Numbered from the stretch's first letter, positions 17,101 through 28,100 are shown. The stretch: 64,000 nucleotides of DNA from Ochrobactrum teleogrylli (GCF_006376685.1 NZ_VEWL01000015.1:1-64000); one strand, 5' to 3'. A program made the numbers and translations. The notes: generated by a model from the letters alone, not told the origin.

Positions 17101-19665
17101 ATGCCAGAAGTCGGCTTATCGGGCACAACCCGGGGCAATTCCACAATCGGAAGAGGCATGAGCCTGACGGTTGCTCTCGCCTGTGTTGCAAAGCCGCTTC
17201 GGCAGGTCGTCTTGAAGGCGACCGTGTCAGTTTCCGCCGTTCTTGCCGCCATGCCCGCTTTTGCGCAGGGCGCTGATGGCGCGCGCATCGAACTGCCTTT
17301 TGGCGGCGGCAGCGTCGGCGCCTTCGAAGTCATTCAGTTTTCCATGTTTGTCGGCGCCATGGGCGCGGCGCTGCTTTCCGCAGGCTGGCTCATTCGCGAG
17401 CGCGCCCGCGCTGCGAGTGAAAACAAGGAACTGCGTTCCAAACTCTCTGATCTGAGCCTTACGGCGCAGCGCAATGAAGCGCTTCTCAATCTCAAGGATC
17501 AGCGCATCGTCGTCTGGGACGGTCATACGATGCGGGCCGATGTGGTCGGGCAATTGCCGGATGAAAGCGGCGCGCCGCAGGATCGCTCGGCCTTTCTGGC
17601 TTTCGGTCGCTGGCTGCGCCCGCAATCGGTGACGGCGCTGGAGCGCGCCGTCGCGTCGCTGCGCGAACATGCGCGCACCTTCGATCTGACGGTCGAAACC
17701 AATAATGGCACGCTGCTGGATGTTTATGGCCGCACCTCCGGCGGTCTGGCTGTCGCCCGCTTTTTCAGCCTGCAGGGCGTTCAGGCGGAGCGCGCAGCGC
17801 TTCAGGCGCAAAATCGGGAATTGTCGGACCGGATCGAACTTCTGCGCCGTTTGCTGGAACGCATCGAGCAACCTGTCTGGGTTCGCGATGGCAATGGCCG
17901 CATCGAATGGGTCAATCAGGCCTATGCGCGTGCTGTCGATATGCCCGATACCAGCCAGGCAATTGCGGAAGGTCGCGAGCTTTTCGGCGCGCAGGCGCGG
18001 ATTCGTCTGGAACGGGACCGTTTCGCCGAGCCGGTTCTGCATGAGCAATTGCCGACAGTGGTGCGTGGCGACCGCCGGATTTTCGACGTGACCGATGTGA
18101 GCGCCGAGGGCGGTTCCGCTGGTCTTGGCTTCGATCTGAGCGAAGTCGAGCAGGTGCGTGAGGAACTGAGCCGCACGCTGAAAAGCCATGCTGAAACGCT
18201 GGATCAGCTCTCGACTGCCGTGGCGATTTTCGATCCGGAAATGAAGCTCCAGTTCTTCAATCAGGCATTTGCGAAACTCTGGTCGCTTGACACGGCCTGG
18301 CTCGAAACCCAGCCGAGCAACACCTTGCTCTTCGACCGGCTGCGGTCCGAAGGCAAGCTGCCGGAACAGCCGGAATGGCGCAAGTGGAAGGACGGTTTAC
18401 TGTCTGCCTATCGCGCCGTCGAGCCGCAGGAACATATGTGGCATCTGCCCGATACGCGCACCATGCGCGTGGTCGCCAATCCGCATCCGCAAGGCGGCGT
18501 GACCTGGTTCTTCGAGAACATGACGGAAAAGTTCGAACTCGAAGGCCGCTACAACACACTGATCAAGGTTCAGGGCGAAACGCTGGATCATCTGGCCGAG
18601 GCCGTGGCGGTGTTCGGGTCCGATGGCCGCATGCGCCTGTCCAATCCGTCCTTCGCGGACCTGTGGTCATTGCCCGCCGCCATGGTCGTGGTGGGAACGC
18701 ATATATCAACGATTTCAAAGCTTTGCCGTGAGCGCGGCGGAGACGGTCTCTGGGACGATTTCGTGTCCTCCGTGACCGGCTTCCTCGACCAGCGTGATGG
18801 TCGCATGGGGCAGGTGGAGCTGGATGACGGTGTGATCCTGTCCTTCGCGGTGGTGCCGCTGCCCAAGGGGCAGACCATGCTTACCTTCATCGACGTGACC
18901 GATACGGTGCGCGTTGAACGTGCCCTGAAGGAAAAGAACGAAGCGCTGGAACTGGCCGACCAGATCAAGAATGATTTCGTGCAGCACGTCTCCTACGAGC
19001 TGCGTTCGCCGCTGACCAACATCATCGGCTTTACCGAACTGCTGCAGACACCGTCCTTCGGCTCGCTCAACGAGCGTCAGGTCGAATATCTGGAGCATAT
19101 CAGCACGTCGTCGTCGGTTCTGCTGACCATTGTGAACGATATTCTCGATCTCGCGACCGTCGATGCCGGCATCATGGAACTGGAAATCGGCGATGTTTCG
19201 GTGGTGGAGGCGATTTCCGCAGCTGCTTCCCGCGTGAGCGAGCGCTTGCGCGACCATGATATCGGCCTCGATGTCGATATTGCCGATGATGTGGATGTCT
19301 TCAAGGCAGACGCCAATCGCGTGCGTCAGGTGTTGTTCAACCTTCTGTCCAACGCGACCAATTACGCGCCGGAAGGTTCGACCGTCACCTTGCAGGTGGC
19401 GCGCGAAGGGCCCGAAGTGGTCTTCTCTGTCCATGACGATGGGCACGGCATGCCGCCGGAAGTGCTGGATACTGTCTTCAAGCGTTTCCAATCCTATCCG
19501 AATGGCGGGCGCAAGCGCGGTGCCGGGCTCGGCCTTGCCATCGTGAAAAGCTTCGTTGAGCTGCATGGCGGCAACGTCGATATCGAGACTGGTTCGGGCA
19601 GGGGAACAACCGTGATTTGCCGCTTTCCATCGGAGACACGCAGCTTCCGTGTTGCTGCCGAATAA
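17101..19665 (+). CDS. divL: DivL-type PAS pseudokinase (Tyr in place of His)
   Basis: The 854-residue protein starts with two hydrophobic segments, at about residues 25-57 and 78-105. A short coiled coil, several PAS-like domains and a histidine-kinase core follow. The phospho-acceptor His is replaced by Tyr632 in HVSYELRSPLT, the hallmark of DivL, which reads DivK and controls the CckA-CtrA cell-cycle pathway in Caulobacter and Brucella. The ATPase boxes LLSNATNYAPE, VHDDGHGMP and GAGLGLAI remain intact. I chose the ATG at 17101 because of an AAAAGGG upstream. The ATG at 17158 is an alternative. The ahcY-divL-tsaE order is typical of Rhizobiales. Confidence 0.88.
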   Translation: MPEVGLSGTTRGNSTIGRGMSLTVALACVAKPLRQVVLKATVSVSAVLAAMPAFAQGADGARIELPFGGGSVGAFEVIQFSMFVGAMGAALLSAGWLIRERARAASENKELRSKLSDLSLTAQRNEALLNLKDQRIVVWDGHTMRADVVGQLPDESGAPQDRSAFLAFGRWLRPQSVTALERAVASLREHARTFDLTVETNNGTLLDVYGRTSGGLAVARFFSLQGVQAERAALQAQNRELSDRIELLRRLLERIEQPVWVRDGNGRIEWVNQAYARAVDMPDTSQAIAEGRELFGAQARIRLERDRFAEPVLHEQLPTVVRGDRRIFDVTDVSAEGGSAGLGFDLSEVEQVREELSRTLKSHAETLDQLSTAVAIFDPEMKLQFFNQAFAKLWSLDTAWLETQPSNTLLFDRLRSEGKLPEQPEWRKWKDGLLSAYRAVEPQEHMWHLPDTRTMRVVANPHPQGGVTWFFENMTEKFELEGRYNTLIKVQGETLDHLAEAVAVFGSDGRMRLSNPSFADLWSLPAAMVVVGTHISTISKLCRERGGDGLWDDFVSSVTGFLDQRDGRMGQVELDDGVILSFAVVPLPKGQTMLTFIDVTDTVRVERALKEKNEALELADQIKNDFVQHVSYELRSPLTNIIGFTELLQTPSFGSLNERQVEYLEHISTSSSVLLTIVNDILDLATVDAGIMELEIGDVSVVEAISAAASRVSERLRDHDIGLDVDIADDVDVFKADANRVRQVLFNLLSNATNYAPEGSTVTLQVAREGPEVVFSVHDDGHGMPPEVLDTVFKRFQSYPNGGRKRGAGLGLAIVKSFVELHGGNVDIETGSGRGTTVICRFPSETRSFRVAAE

Positions 19666-19679
19666 GGTAAACGGTGCTT

Positions 19680-21215
19680 ATGAGCGCCCAAACACAGATT
19701 CTCGAATTCTATTTGCCCGATGAAGCCGCCACACTCCGGTTTGGCGAGGACTTTGCTCTCGCTCTGCAAAAGGGCGATCTGGTCACCCTTTCCGGTGATC
19801 TGGGGGCGGGGAAATCATCGCTGGCCCGCGCGGTCATCCGCGCCATTGCCGACGATCCGGGGCTTGAAGTGCCAAGCCCGACCTTTACGCTGGTGCAAAG
19901 CTACGAAGCGCTTCGTCTACCGGTTGCCCATGCCGATCTTTATCGCCTGTCGTCGGGTGAAGAGCTTGACGAGCTGGGACTGGTCGAATTTCTGGACGAT
20001 GGCGTTGTGCTTGCCGAATGGCCGGAGCGCGGCGAGGGCTTTTTGCCCGAGGCGAATTTCTCCGTCACGCTTTCGCATGAAGGGGCAGGGCGACGCATCG
20101 CCATTGCCGGGCCGAAAGCCGCGATCAGCCGTCTGGAGCGCTCGCTGGCCATTCGTGCTTTCCTTGACCGCCATGACCGGCAGGGTGCGGAACGGCGTTA
20201 TCTGCAAGGCGATGCATCCCCGCGCAAATATGAAACGATCCGCAGTACGCATGGCGTCGAGATTCTCATGAATGCGCCGCAGATGCCTTATGATCCAATA
20301 TTGCGTGACGGCAAGACCTACCGACAGATAGCGCATCTGGCCGAAAATATTCTGGCTTTCGCAGCCATTGATGGGCTTTTGGCCGCGCATGGTTTTCGCG
20401 TGCCTGAAATGCGCGCTGCTGATCTGGACGCAGGGTTTTTGGTTCTGGAAAATCTGGGCGTTGAGGGCGTGCGCGCCGCTACCGGTGAGCCGGTGGCGGA
20501 ACGCTACGAGGCGGCAGGGCGCTTTCTGGCGCATCTGCATGGGGTGCACTGGCCGAACCGCGTGCCGCTTGACGGCTATCCCGATCACCTCATCGCGTCC
20601 TTCGACCGCGATGCCATGCTGATCGAGGTTAGCCTTGTCGGGCAGTGGTATGCGCCACGCATGATGGGTCGCCAGCTGACCGACGCTGAAAAGCAGGTTT
20701 ACGAAGCGGCGTGGGACAAGGTGATTGCCGATATCGCCGATGTCGAACAGAGCCTGCTGCTGCGTGATTATCATTCGCCAAACCTGTTCTGGTTTCCGGA
20801 AGCAGAAGGCAAGGACCGCATCGGAACCATCGATTTTCAGGATGCGATGATCGGTCCCGCTGCCTATGACGTGGCCTCGCTGGCGCTCGATGCGCGCGTG
20901 ACGATTCCGGTTGAACTGGAACAGGCGGTCGTGGCGGCTTATTGCGATGAGCGCCGCAGCTTGGGCCATGCTTTCGACGAAGCACTGTTCCGCAAGGCCT
21001 ATGCGGCCATGGGCGCGCAACGCAATGCCAAGCTGCTCGGTCTCTTCGTGCGGCTTGATGAGCGCGACGGTAAACCGGCTTATCTCAACCATCTGCCACG
21101 CATCCATGACTATCTCGGTCGTGTGCTTGTTCATCCAGTCATGGCGCCCGTGGCGGCATGGTTCCGCGAATTGGGATTGATGCAGGAAGGGCTATTGCGC
21201 AATGAAAATGCCTGA
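19680..21215 (+). CDS. fusion of TsaE (t6A ATPase) and AmgK-type sugar kinase
   Basis: The N-terminal domain (to about residue 150) is TsaE, the ATPase of the tRNA threonylcarbamoyl-adenosine complex, with the P-loop GDLGAGKSS at residues 39-47 and SPTFTLVQSYE. The rest is an aminoglycoside-phosphotransferase fold of the AmgK type, with LLRDYHSPNLFW and GTIDFQDAMIGP. AmgK phosphorylates the anomeric carbon of N-acetylmuramate in cell-wall recycling. The MurU-like gene overlaps the 3' end by 14 bp, which supports the AmgK call. The ATG at 19680 or the GTG at 19674 may be the start. Confidence 0.88.
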   Translation: MSAQTQILEFYLPDEAATLRFGEDFALALQKGDLVTLSGDLGAGKSSLARAVIRAIADDPGLEVPSPTFTLVQSYEALRLPVAHADLYRLSSGEELDELGLVEFLDDGVVLAEWPERGEGFLPEANFSVTLSHEGAGRRIAIAGPKAAISRLERSLAIRAFLDRHDRQGAERRYLQGDASPRKYETIRSTHGVEILMNAPQMPYDPILRDGKTYRQIAHLAENILAFAAIDGLLAAHGFRVPEMRAADLDAGFLVLENLGVEGVRAATGEPVAERYEAAGRFLAHLHGVHWPNRVPLDGYPDHLIASFDRDAMLIEVSLVGQWYAPRMMGRQLTDAEKQVYEAAWDKVIADIADVEQSLLLRDYHSPNLFWFPEAEGKDRIGTIDFQDAMIGPAAYDVASLALDARVTIPVELEQAVVAAYCDERRSLGHAFDEALFRKAYAAMGAQRNAKLLGLFVRLDERDGKPAYLNHLPRIHDYLGRVLVHPVMAPVAAWFRELGLMQEGLLRNENA

Positions 21216-21921
21216 GACGGCCATGGTTCTGGCGGCGGGGCTTGGCAAGCGTATGCGCCCAATCACCGAGACAATCCCGAAACCGCTGGTCAAGGTCGCG
21301 GGAAAGCCGCTGATCGACTGGGGGCTGGACGCGCTTGAAGCCGTTGGCGTACAGAGGGCGGTCGTGAATGTACATTATTTAGCCGACCAACTTGATGCCT
21401 ATCTTGCTGACCGCGCAGAGCCGCATATCGTCATTTCCGACGAGCGCGATCTGCTGCTCGATTCTGCAGGCGGCATCGTCAAGGCATTGCCGCAATTGGG
21501 AGGGGCACCGTTCTACCTCCTGAACGCCGATACGTTTTGGGTGGGCGATACATCGAAGCCCAATCTCGTGTCCTTGGGCGAGGCTTGGGACGATGCAAAG
21601 ATGGATATCCTGCTGATGACGGCGGGGCTGGATCAGGCCACCGGTTTCGAGGGGAAGGGCGATTTCGTCGCCGACGATGCAGGCCGCTTGCGTCGCGCCC
21701 GCGATGTGGCGGGAACGCCGCTGATCTATGCCGGGGCCGGTATCATTCATCCGCGCATTTTTGCAGGTGCAGAGCCTGAAGTGGCGTCGCTCAATCGATA
21801 TTTCGATAAGGCCATCGCTGAGGGCCGTCTTTATGGTATGCCCATGGTCGGCCATTGGCTGACGGTCGGAACACCGGAAGCGATAGCGCAAGCGGAGGCC
21901 GCACTTTCCGCGCTGGTTTGA
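21202..21921 (+). CDS. murU: N-acetylmuramate-1-phosphate uridylyltransferase MurU
   Basis: This 239-residue sugar-nucleotidyltransferase starts with the pyrophosphorylase signature MVLAAGLGKRMRPITETIPK. It retains the Asp motif in YLLNADTFW. MurU turns MurNAc-1-phosphate, made by AmgK, into UDP-MurNAc. This bypasses de novo synthesis and lowers fosfomycin sensitivity in bacteria that have it. It overlaps the tsaE-amgK gene by 14 bp. The function is inferred from family and partnership. A related nucleotidyltransferase specificity cannot be excluded. Confidence 0.85.
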   Translation: MKMPETAMVLAAGLGKRMRPITETIPKPLVKVAGKPLIDWGLDALEAVGVQRAVVNVHYLADQLDAYLADRAEPHIVISDERDLLLDSAGGIVKALPQLGGAPFYLLNADTFWVGDTSKPNLVSLGEAWDDAKMDILLMTAGLDQATGFEGKGDFVADDAGRLRRARDVAGTPLIYAGAGIIHPRIFAGAEPEVASLNRYFDKAIAEGRLYGMPMVGHWLTVGTPEAIAQAEAALSALV

Positions 21922-21966
21922 ACCGAGTTTATTTGAGCCAAATAATTTGAGAAGGATAGAAACAGC

Positions 21967-24900
21967 ATGAGCAAAACCACGCCAAGGCTGTTTTCCATTC
22001 CTTCCGGAACGCCGTTTCTCCCAGCCTTCGCCAAAGCCCTGCTTGACGGCAAACTGATCGAAGGCTTTCCCGGCAATCCCGCAGATCCTCTGGCGCTAGC
22101 CAGCGCCACGATTTATGTGCCCACGCGTCGTGCAGCCCGTGCTCTGCGTTCCGTCATCGTGGATATGAATCCGGCTAAGAGTGCTATTCTGCCCGCCGTC
22201 AGACCGCTTGGCGATGTGGATGAGGACGCGGCGTTTTTCAATGCCGGGGCGGCGGGCGTGTTTGACCTCAATCCGCCGATTGCAAAGGCCGAGCGGCTTC
22301 TGCTGCTGGCGCGTCTGATCCGTCCATGGCGCGAATCTCTGCCCGCCCATGTGCGGGCGCTGTTCGGCGTTGATGACGTATCGGTTCCAGCCACAACCGC
22401 CGATGCCATCTGGCTGGCCCGCGATCTGGCCGGGCTGATGGATCAGGTGGAAACTGATGGCGCGCAATGGAGCGAGCTCGCCAGCATCGCGCCCGACGAT
22501 CTTGCCGACTGGTGGCGGGTGACGCTCGGTTTTCTCGATATCGTCACCAAGCTGTGGCCCGAAATTCTGGCTGAGCGCAAGCTTTCCAATCCGGCAGCGC
22601 ACCGCAACGACCTGATCTGGGGGGAGGTGGCGCGCCTGCGCGATAACCCGCCTCCGGGGCCGGTCATTGTGGCCGGTTCAACGGGTTCCATTCCTGCCAC
22701 AGCGGAACTGATTTCCGTCATCGCGCATCTGCCGAACGGCGCAGTCGTGCTGCCGGGGCTTGATCGCGATCTGGACGATGAGGCGTGGAAGATGCTGGGC
22801 GAGGCCGAGGACAATCCTTCGACCTTCGGACATCCGCAATATGGCCTGCACAAGTTGCTGCGTGCCATCGGGACGCTCCGCGAAGACGTCGAACATATCG
22901 AAGACATGTCACGCCAGAAACGTGTTCTGGAACGCGTTGTCAGTGAAGCGCTGCGCCCGGCGGAAACGACTGATGCGTGGGGTGCGCTCAGCCAGCACCC
23001 GGATATGCAACCGGACGTCCTTCTGTCTTCGGCGCATAAAATCGATCTCATTGAGGCGGCGAACGAACGCGAGGAAGCGCTGTCGGTGGCGCTGGCGCTG
23101 CGCGACGCCATCCATCAAGAAGGCAAGATCGCAGCGCTGGTGACGGCGGACCGCAATTTGGCGCGGCGCGTGGTTGGAGAACTGGCGCGGTTCGGCATTG
23201 ATGCCGATGATTCCGGCGGGCGGCATTTGCGCGATGTCGAGACCTCGACGCTGCTGCGCCTGACGGTCGAAACGGTGTTCAACCCTGGTGATCCGGTGGC
23301 GCTGCTGGCTCTGGTGAAGCATCCTTTGCTGCGGCTTGAAACACCGCGCATCGACCGGCGTCTCGCTGGTGAAACGCTGGAGCTTGTCGCCTTTCGTGGT
23401 GGCACGGGACGCGCTTCCGTTATCGACCTGCCAGGCTTTTTCGACCGGCGATTGGAAGAAAGCGCCAATCAGTCCTGGCGTCCGGCATGGCATGACAGCA
23501 TCACGCCGGAAATGATCGCTGCCGCCCGGGCCCTCTGTGAAAATCTGTCCCAGGCGGTGGCGCCGCTGGCACCTTTCGCGACAACAAGTCGGCGAACCAA
23601 TATTGGCGAGATTGCGCGTGCGACGGCGCAAGCCGTTGAAAACATGGCGCGTGATGAAAACGGCAGCGTCGCCACTTTCTATTCCGGTGAGCGCGGCGAA
23701 AAAATTGCCTCGTTCCTGCGCGGTCTGGTGTCGAGCGAGTCGGAGCTGGATTTCGAAGCTAGCGAATGGCCCGCTATTCTGGATGCGCTGATGGCTGGCG
23801 AAACCGTCAAGCCGCATCCGGGCGGTCATCCGCGTGTCTTTGTCTGGGGTGCGCTGGAAGCGCGTCTCCAGACGGTCGATACAGTGGTGATCGGCGGTCT
23901 GAACGAAGGTAGTTGGCCCGCAAAGACGCGCAACGATCCCTTCATGTCGCGCCCGATGAAGGCGATGATCGCACTCGATCCGCCAGAGCGGCGCACCGGC
24001 CTTGCCGCGCATGATTTTCAAATGGCGCTTGGCATGGACCATGTGGTGTTGTCGCGTTCGCAGCGTTCCGATAATGCGCCGACGGTGACATCGCGCTGGC
24101 TGCAGCGACTTGAAACCGTGCTGGGTGCCGATGTGACGAAGGACATGCGCCAGCGCGGCCAGCGTTTCGTGCACTGGTCGCGGGAGATTGACCGTGCGCC
24201 GGATGTGCCTTTCGTCAAAAGACCTGAGCCTGCGCCACCGGTCGCAGCGCGGCCCAAGCATTTTTCGGTCACGGAAGTGGAAACGCTGCGCCGCGACCCT
24301 TACGCGATCTTCGCCAAGCGCATTCTCAAGCTGCGTCCGCTGGAGCCGTTGATCCGTGATCCGGCAGCGGCGGAACGCGGTACGCTGTTCCATGACATTC
24401 TCGGACACTTCACGCAGGAAAATATCGACCCGCTGGCACCGGATGCAGCCGAGCGCCTGACGGAACTGGGGCGCATCCTGTTTGCAGATATGGATTTGCC
24501 GACCGAAATCGAAGCCGTCTGGTGGCCGCGTTTCACGGCGCTGATCCCGCAGTTTCTGGAATGGGAGCGGGAGCGCGCTTACAATGTGCAGACGCGGTTT
24601 GCGGAAATCGCCTCGGACAAGCGCGACATCGATAGTCTTGGCATCACGCTTTCGGGCCGTGCCGACCGTATCGATCTGATGCGCGACGGGACTGCCGAAA
24701 TCATCGATTATAAAACCGGCTCCACGCCATCGCCGCGTCAGGCGCATGTTCTGCTGTCGCCGCAGCTGGCGCTGGAGGCGGCTCTTCTGGTGCGGGGCGC
24801 GTTCCGTGAGGTTGGCTCGGTTCGGGCGTCCGATCTCACCTATGTGCGGCTTCGCGCCGGAGGCGAGGTGAAGCCGGAATCCATTCTGAAGATCAGCAGA

Positions 24901-25110
24901 CCGCCATCGGAAAAGACCGCTCCCGCTTTGGGTGAGGAGGCATGGCAGCGCCTTGCCCAGCTTTTGGCTGAATATCAGAAGCCGGATAAGGGTTATCTTT
25001 CGCGCGCGCTGCCATTCCGCGAAACCGATCTTACGGGCGACTATGACCACCTCGCGCGCGTGCTGGAATGGTCCGCTGGCGGCGATGCCGGTGGGGAGGG
25101 CGGCGAATGA
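21967..25110 (+). CDS. addB: double-strand break repair protein AddB
   Basis: This is the alphaproteobacterial AddB subunit, 1047 residues, which pairs with AddA to resect DNA ends for RecA. The N-terminal helicase-like part is degenerate. The C-terminal PD-(D/E)XK nuclease is seen in RADRIDLM and AEIIDYKTGSTPS. The whole protein contains a single Cys that I can find, so the four-Cys iron-sulfur cluster of Bacillus AddB is absent. Its stop codon overlaps the addA start as ATGA, so the subunits are translationally coupled. Confidence 0.93.
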   Translation: MSKTTPRLFSIPSGTPFLPAFAKALLDGKLIEGFPGNPADPLALASATIYVPTRRAARALRSVIVDMNPAKSAILPAVRPLGDVDEDAAFFNAGAAGVFDLNPPIAKAERLLLLARLIRPWRESLPAHVRALFGVDDVSVPATTADAIWLARDLAGLMDQVETDGAQWSELASIAPDDLADWWRVTLGFLDIVTKLWPEILAERKLSNPAAHRNDLIWGEVARLRDNPPPGPVIVAGSTGSIPATAELISVIAHLPNGAVVLPGLDRDLDDEAWKMLGEAEDNPSTFGHPQYGLHKLLRAIGTLREDVEHIEDMSRQKRVLERVVSEALRPAETTDAWGALSQHPDMQPDVLLSSAHKIDLIEAANEREEALSVALALRDAIHQEGKIAALVTADRNLARRVVGELARFGIDADDSGGRHLRDVETSTLLRLTVETVFNPGDPVALLALVKHPLLRLETPRIDRRLAGETLELVAFRGGTGRASVIDLPGFFDRRLEESANQSWRPAWHDSITPEMIAAARALCENLSQAVAPLAPFATTSRRTNIGEIARATAQAVENMARDENGSVATFYSGERGEKIASFLRGLVSSESELDFEASEWPAILDALMAGETVKPHPGGHPRVFVWGALEARLQTVDTVVIGGLNEGSWPAKTRNDPFMSRPMKAMIALDPPERRTGLAAHDFQMALGMDHVVLSRSQRSDNAPTVTSRWLQRLETVLGADVTKDMRQRGQRFVHWSREIDRAPDVPFVKRPEPAPPVAARPKHFSVTEVETLRRDPYAIFAKRILKLRPLEPLIRDPAAAERGTLFHDILGHFTQENIDPLAPDAAERLTELGRILFADMDLPTEIEAVWWPRFTALIPQFLEWERERAYNVQTRFAEIASDKRDIDSLGITLSGRADRIDLMRDGTAEIIDYKTGSTPSPRQAHVLLSPQLALEAALLVRGAFREVGSVRASDLTYVRLRAGGEVKPESILKISRPPSEKTAPALGEEAWQRLAQLLAEYQKPDKGYLSRALPFRETDLTGDYDHLARVLEWSAGGDAGGEGGE

Positions 25111-28100
25111 AGAAGAAACTCTATATTCCGCCGGAAACCATCGATGCGCAGACGCGGGCAGCCGATCCCGCCGCCTCGGTCTGGGTGTCGGCCAATGCCG
25201 GTTCCGGCAAGACGCATGTTCTGACCGAGCGCGTTATCCGCCTTTTGCTCGAAGGGACCGATCCGTCGAAAATTCTCTGCCTTACCTATACCAAGGCGGC
25301 GGCTGCGGTGATGCAGAACCGCGTCTTTGCGCGTCTGTCGGAATGGGCGGTGCTGCCGGATGCGGAACTGGCCGAACGGTTGAAGTCGCTGGAAGGTCGC
25401 AGGCCGGGCGCACCTCGCCTTGCGGTGGCACGGCGGCTTTTTGCCCGCGCACTGGAAACGCCGGGTGGGCTGAAAATCCAGACCATCCATGCGTTTTGCG
25501 AAGCCATCCTGCATCAGTTTCCACTTGAGGCAAACATCGCCGGTCACTTCGAGATGATGGACGATCTGATGCAGGTCGCACTCGTGGGTGAAGCACGGCG
25601 TCAGCTGCTCGAAACGGCGCATGGCGGTGGCGATGCGAATATCGCAGCCGCCTTTGCCGATGTGTTGCAGGCATCGGGCGAAATAGGGCTGCAATCGCTT
25701 CTGGACGAGGCGGTGAACCGGCGTAACGGCTTGCAGCGCTATATCGCGGAATTGGGCGTTGCCGAAACGCGCGCCGAGACCTTGCATCGCGCCTTCGGTT
25801 TCGATCGGGATGAGCGCGAAAGCGATATTCTGGCGGAGCTCTGGCCGGTTCCTGAATTCTCCGATGACGCGCTTGATCTCATTCTTTCGATCCAGAAGGG
25901 TGCTGCGCGCGCGCATGATTTTGCGCTGCAACTGAAGCGTTACGACAAGGTGAGCGTCACCCGTGACCGCGAAGCCGTGCTGCGCGCTGCGTTTCTGAAA
26001 AGCACTGGCGAGCCGAAATCCGGGTCCTATGTCGGCTCGGCGGCGGTGAAGAAACTGCTGCCGGATTTCGAGGAAGCCTTCGATGCAGCCGCTTCCCGTG
26101 TTGAAATGGGCCTCGACCGGCTGAAGGAATTGCGACTCGTGCGGCTCAATCTGGCCGCGCTGACGCTGATCGACGATCTTCTGCAACGCTATCATGATCT
26201 GAAGCGTAAGCGCGGTCTGCTCGATTTCGAGGACCTGATCACCCGCACCGTGGCGCTGCTTGCCCGCGACGGGGCAGGGCAGTGGGTGCAGTACAAGCTC
26301 GATCGCGGCATCGATCATATCCTCGTTGATGAAGCGCAGGACACCAGCCCCGACCAGTGGCAGGTTATCCGCATGTTGTCGGAGGAGTTCTTCTCCGGTC
26401 TCGGCCAGCGCAATTTGCAGCGCACGCTGTTTGCAGTGGGTGACGAAAAACAGTCGATCTATTCGTTCCAGGGGGCTGTGCCGGAAGATTTTGCCGCGCA
26501 GGGCCGTTCCGTCAGTCTTCGCGCAGGCGATGCCGAATTGAAGTTCGAGCGCGTCAGCCTCAACTTCTCCTTCCGCTCGGCACCGGATGTGTTGCAGGCG
26601 GTGGATGAAGTGTTTGCGAGGCCGGAAGCCAATCGCGGGCTTGCCGGTGCCACGGTTCACGATGCCATTCGCGCCGACGCGCCGGGCGAGGTGGAAATCT
26701 GGGATATGCTGACGCCCGAAGCGGTGGAAGAACCGGATGACTGGCGCGTGCCGGTCGATCATCTGGCCGCGCCCGCCGTGCGGCTGGCCGAACAGATCGC
26801 CGCCACCATCCGTTACTGGCTGGACAGGGGCGAACCCATTCCCGGTCAAAACCGCCGCATCGCGCCGCGTGATATCATGGTGCTGGTGCGCAAGCGCGAT
26901 CAGTTCATGCCTGCCTTGTCGCGGGCGTTGAAGAATCTGGGCGTGCCGGTGGCGGGCGCGGATCGCCTGCGCCTCACCAGCCATATCGCCATTCAGGATC
27001 TGATGGCGCTTGGACGCTTCGTGTTGCAACCCTCCGACGATCTTTCGCTGGCTTCGCTTCTCAAAAGCCCGCTCTTCGGCTGGGACGATGACCGGCTGTT
27101 TGCACTGGCGCATCCGCGCGGGGCCGGTTCGACCTTGTTCGAACATCTCTACCGCGCCTCACGTGACGACGAGGCGCTTGCCGCCATCCACAAGACCTTG
27201 AGCCGTTGGCGCGGCATCGCCGACACCATGCCGGTTTTCGAGTTCTATGCCCGTATTCTGAGTGCTGACGGCGCGCGGCGAAAACTTCTGGCGCGACTTG
27301 GGCCGGAAGCGGGCGACATTATCGATGAGTTTCAGAACTACGCGCTCTCTGCCGAGCGGGCCGGTCTGCCCGGTTTGCAGGCTTTCCTCGAAACGCTGGA
27401 TGCCGCTTCGCCGGAAATCAAGCGTGAGCTGGATCAGGGCCGCAACGAAGTGCGCCTCATGACCGTCCATGCGGCGAAGGGCCTTGAAGGCGCCGTGGTG
27501 TTTCTGGTCGATCCCGGCAGTGCCGTCTGGACCGGGAGCCGTGCGCCCAAGCTGATCCCCTATGATCTGGCGCATGACGGACCGTCGGTGAAAGGCTATC
27601 TCTGGCAGCCGAACGGGTCATGGCAGACCGGGTTTACTGCTGCTCGTATCGAAGAGCTAAAGGCCCGCGCCGAGGAAGAATACCGCCGCCTGCTTTATGT
27701 CGGCATGACGCGCGCCGAGGATCGCCTCATCATCTGCGGCTATCGCGGCACACGCGAGAGCGGAGAAACCTGGCACCGGCTGGCCGAGGACGCGCTTGCC
27801 ATCAAATCGGAGACCTTTGTGCACCCCGTGCAGGGTGTCGCCGCACGACGCTATCGCAATACGCCACGCGGATTAACGGAGATTTTCGAGCCGGATCAGG
27901 CGGAGGCGACGCCCTTGCCCGGTTTGCCGCCGGAATATCTGCTTCCGGTCAAGCCCGAGGCGGGGCTCCCGCGCCCGCTGGCACCATCGGGCGCGTCGGC
28001 GCTGATTGAGGCGGATGAAGAGCCGCCGCTTGATGCAAGCTCCCCTGTGCTCGGGGATATCGTCAGCGACGGCACGCCCGGCTTTGCCCTGCGGCGCGGC

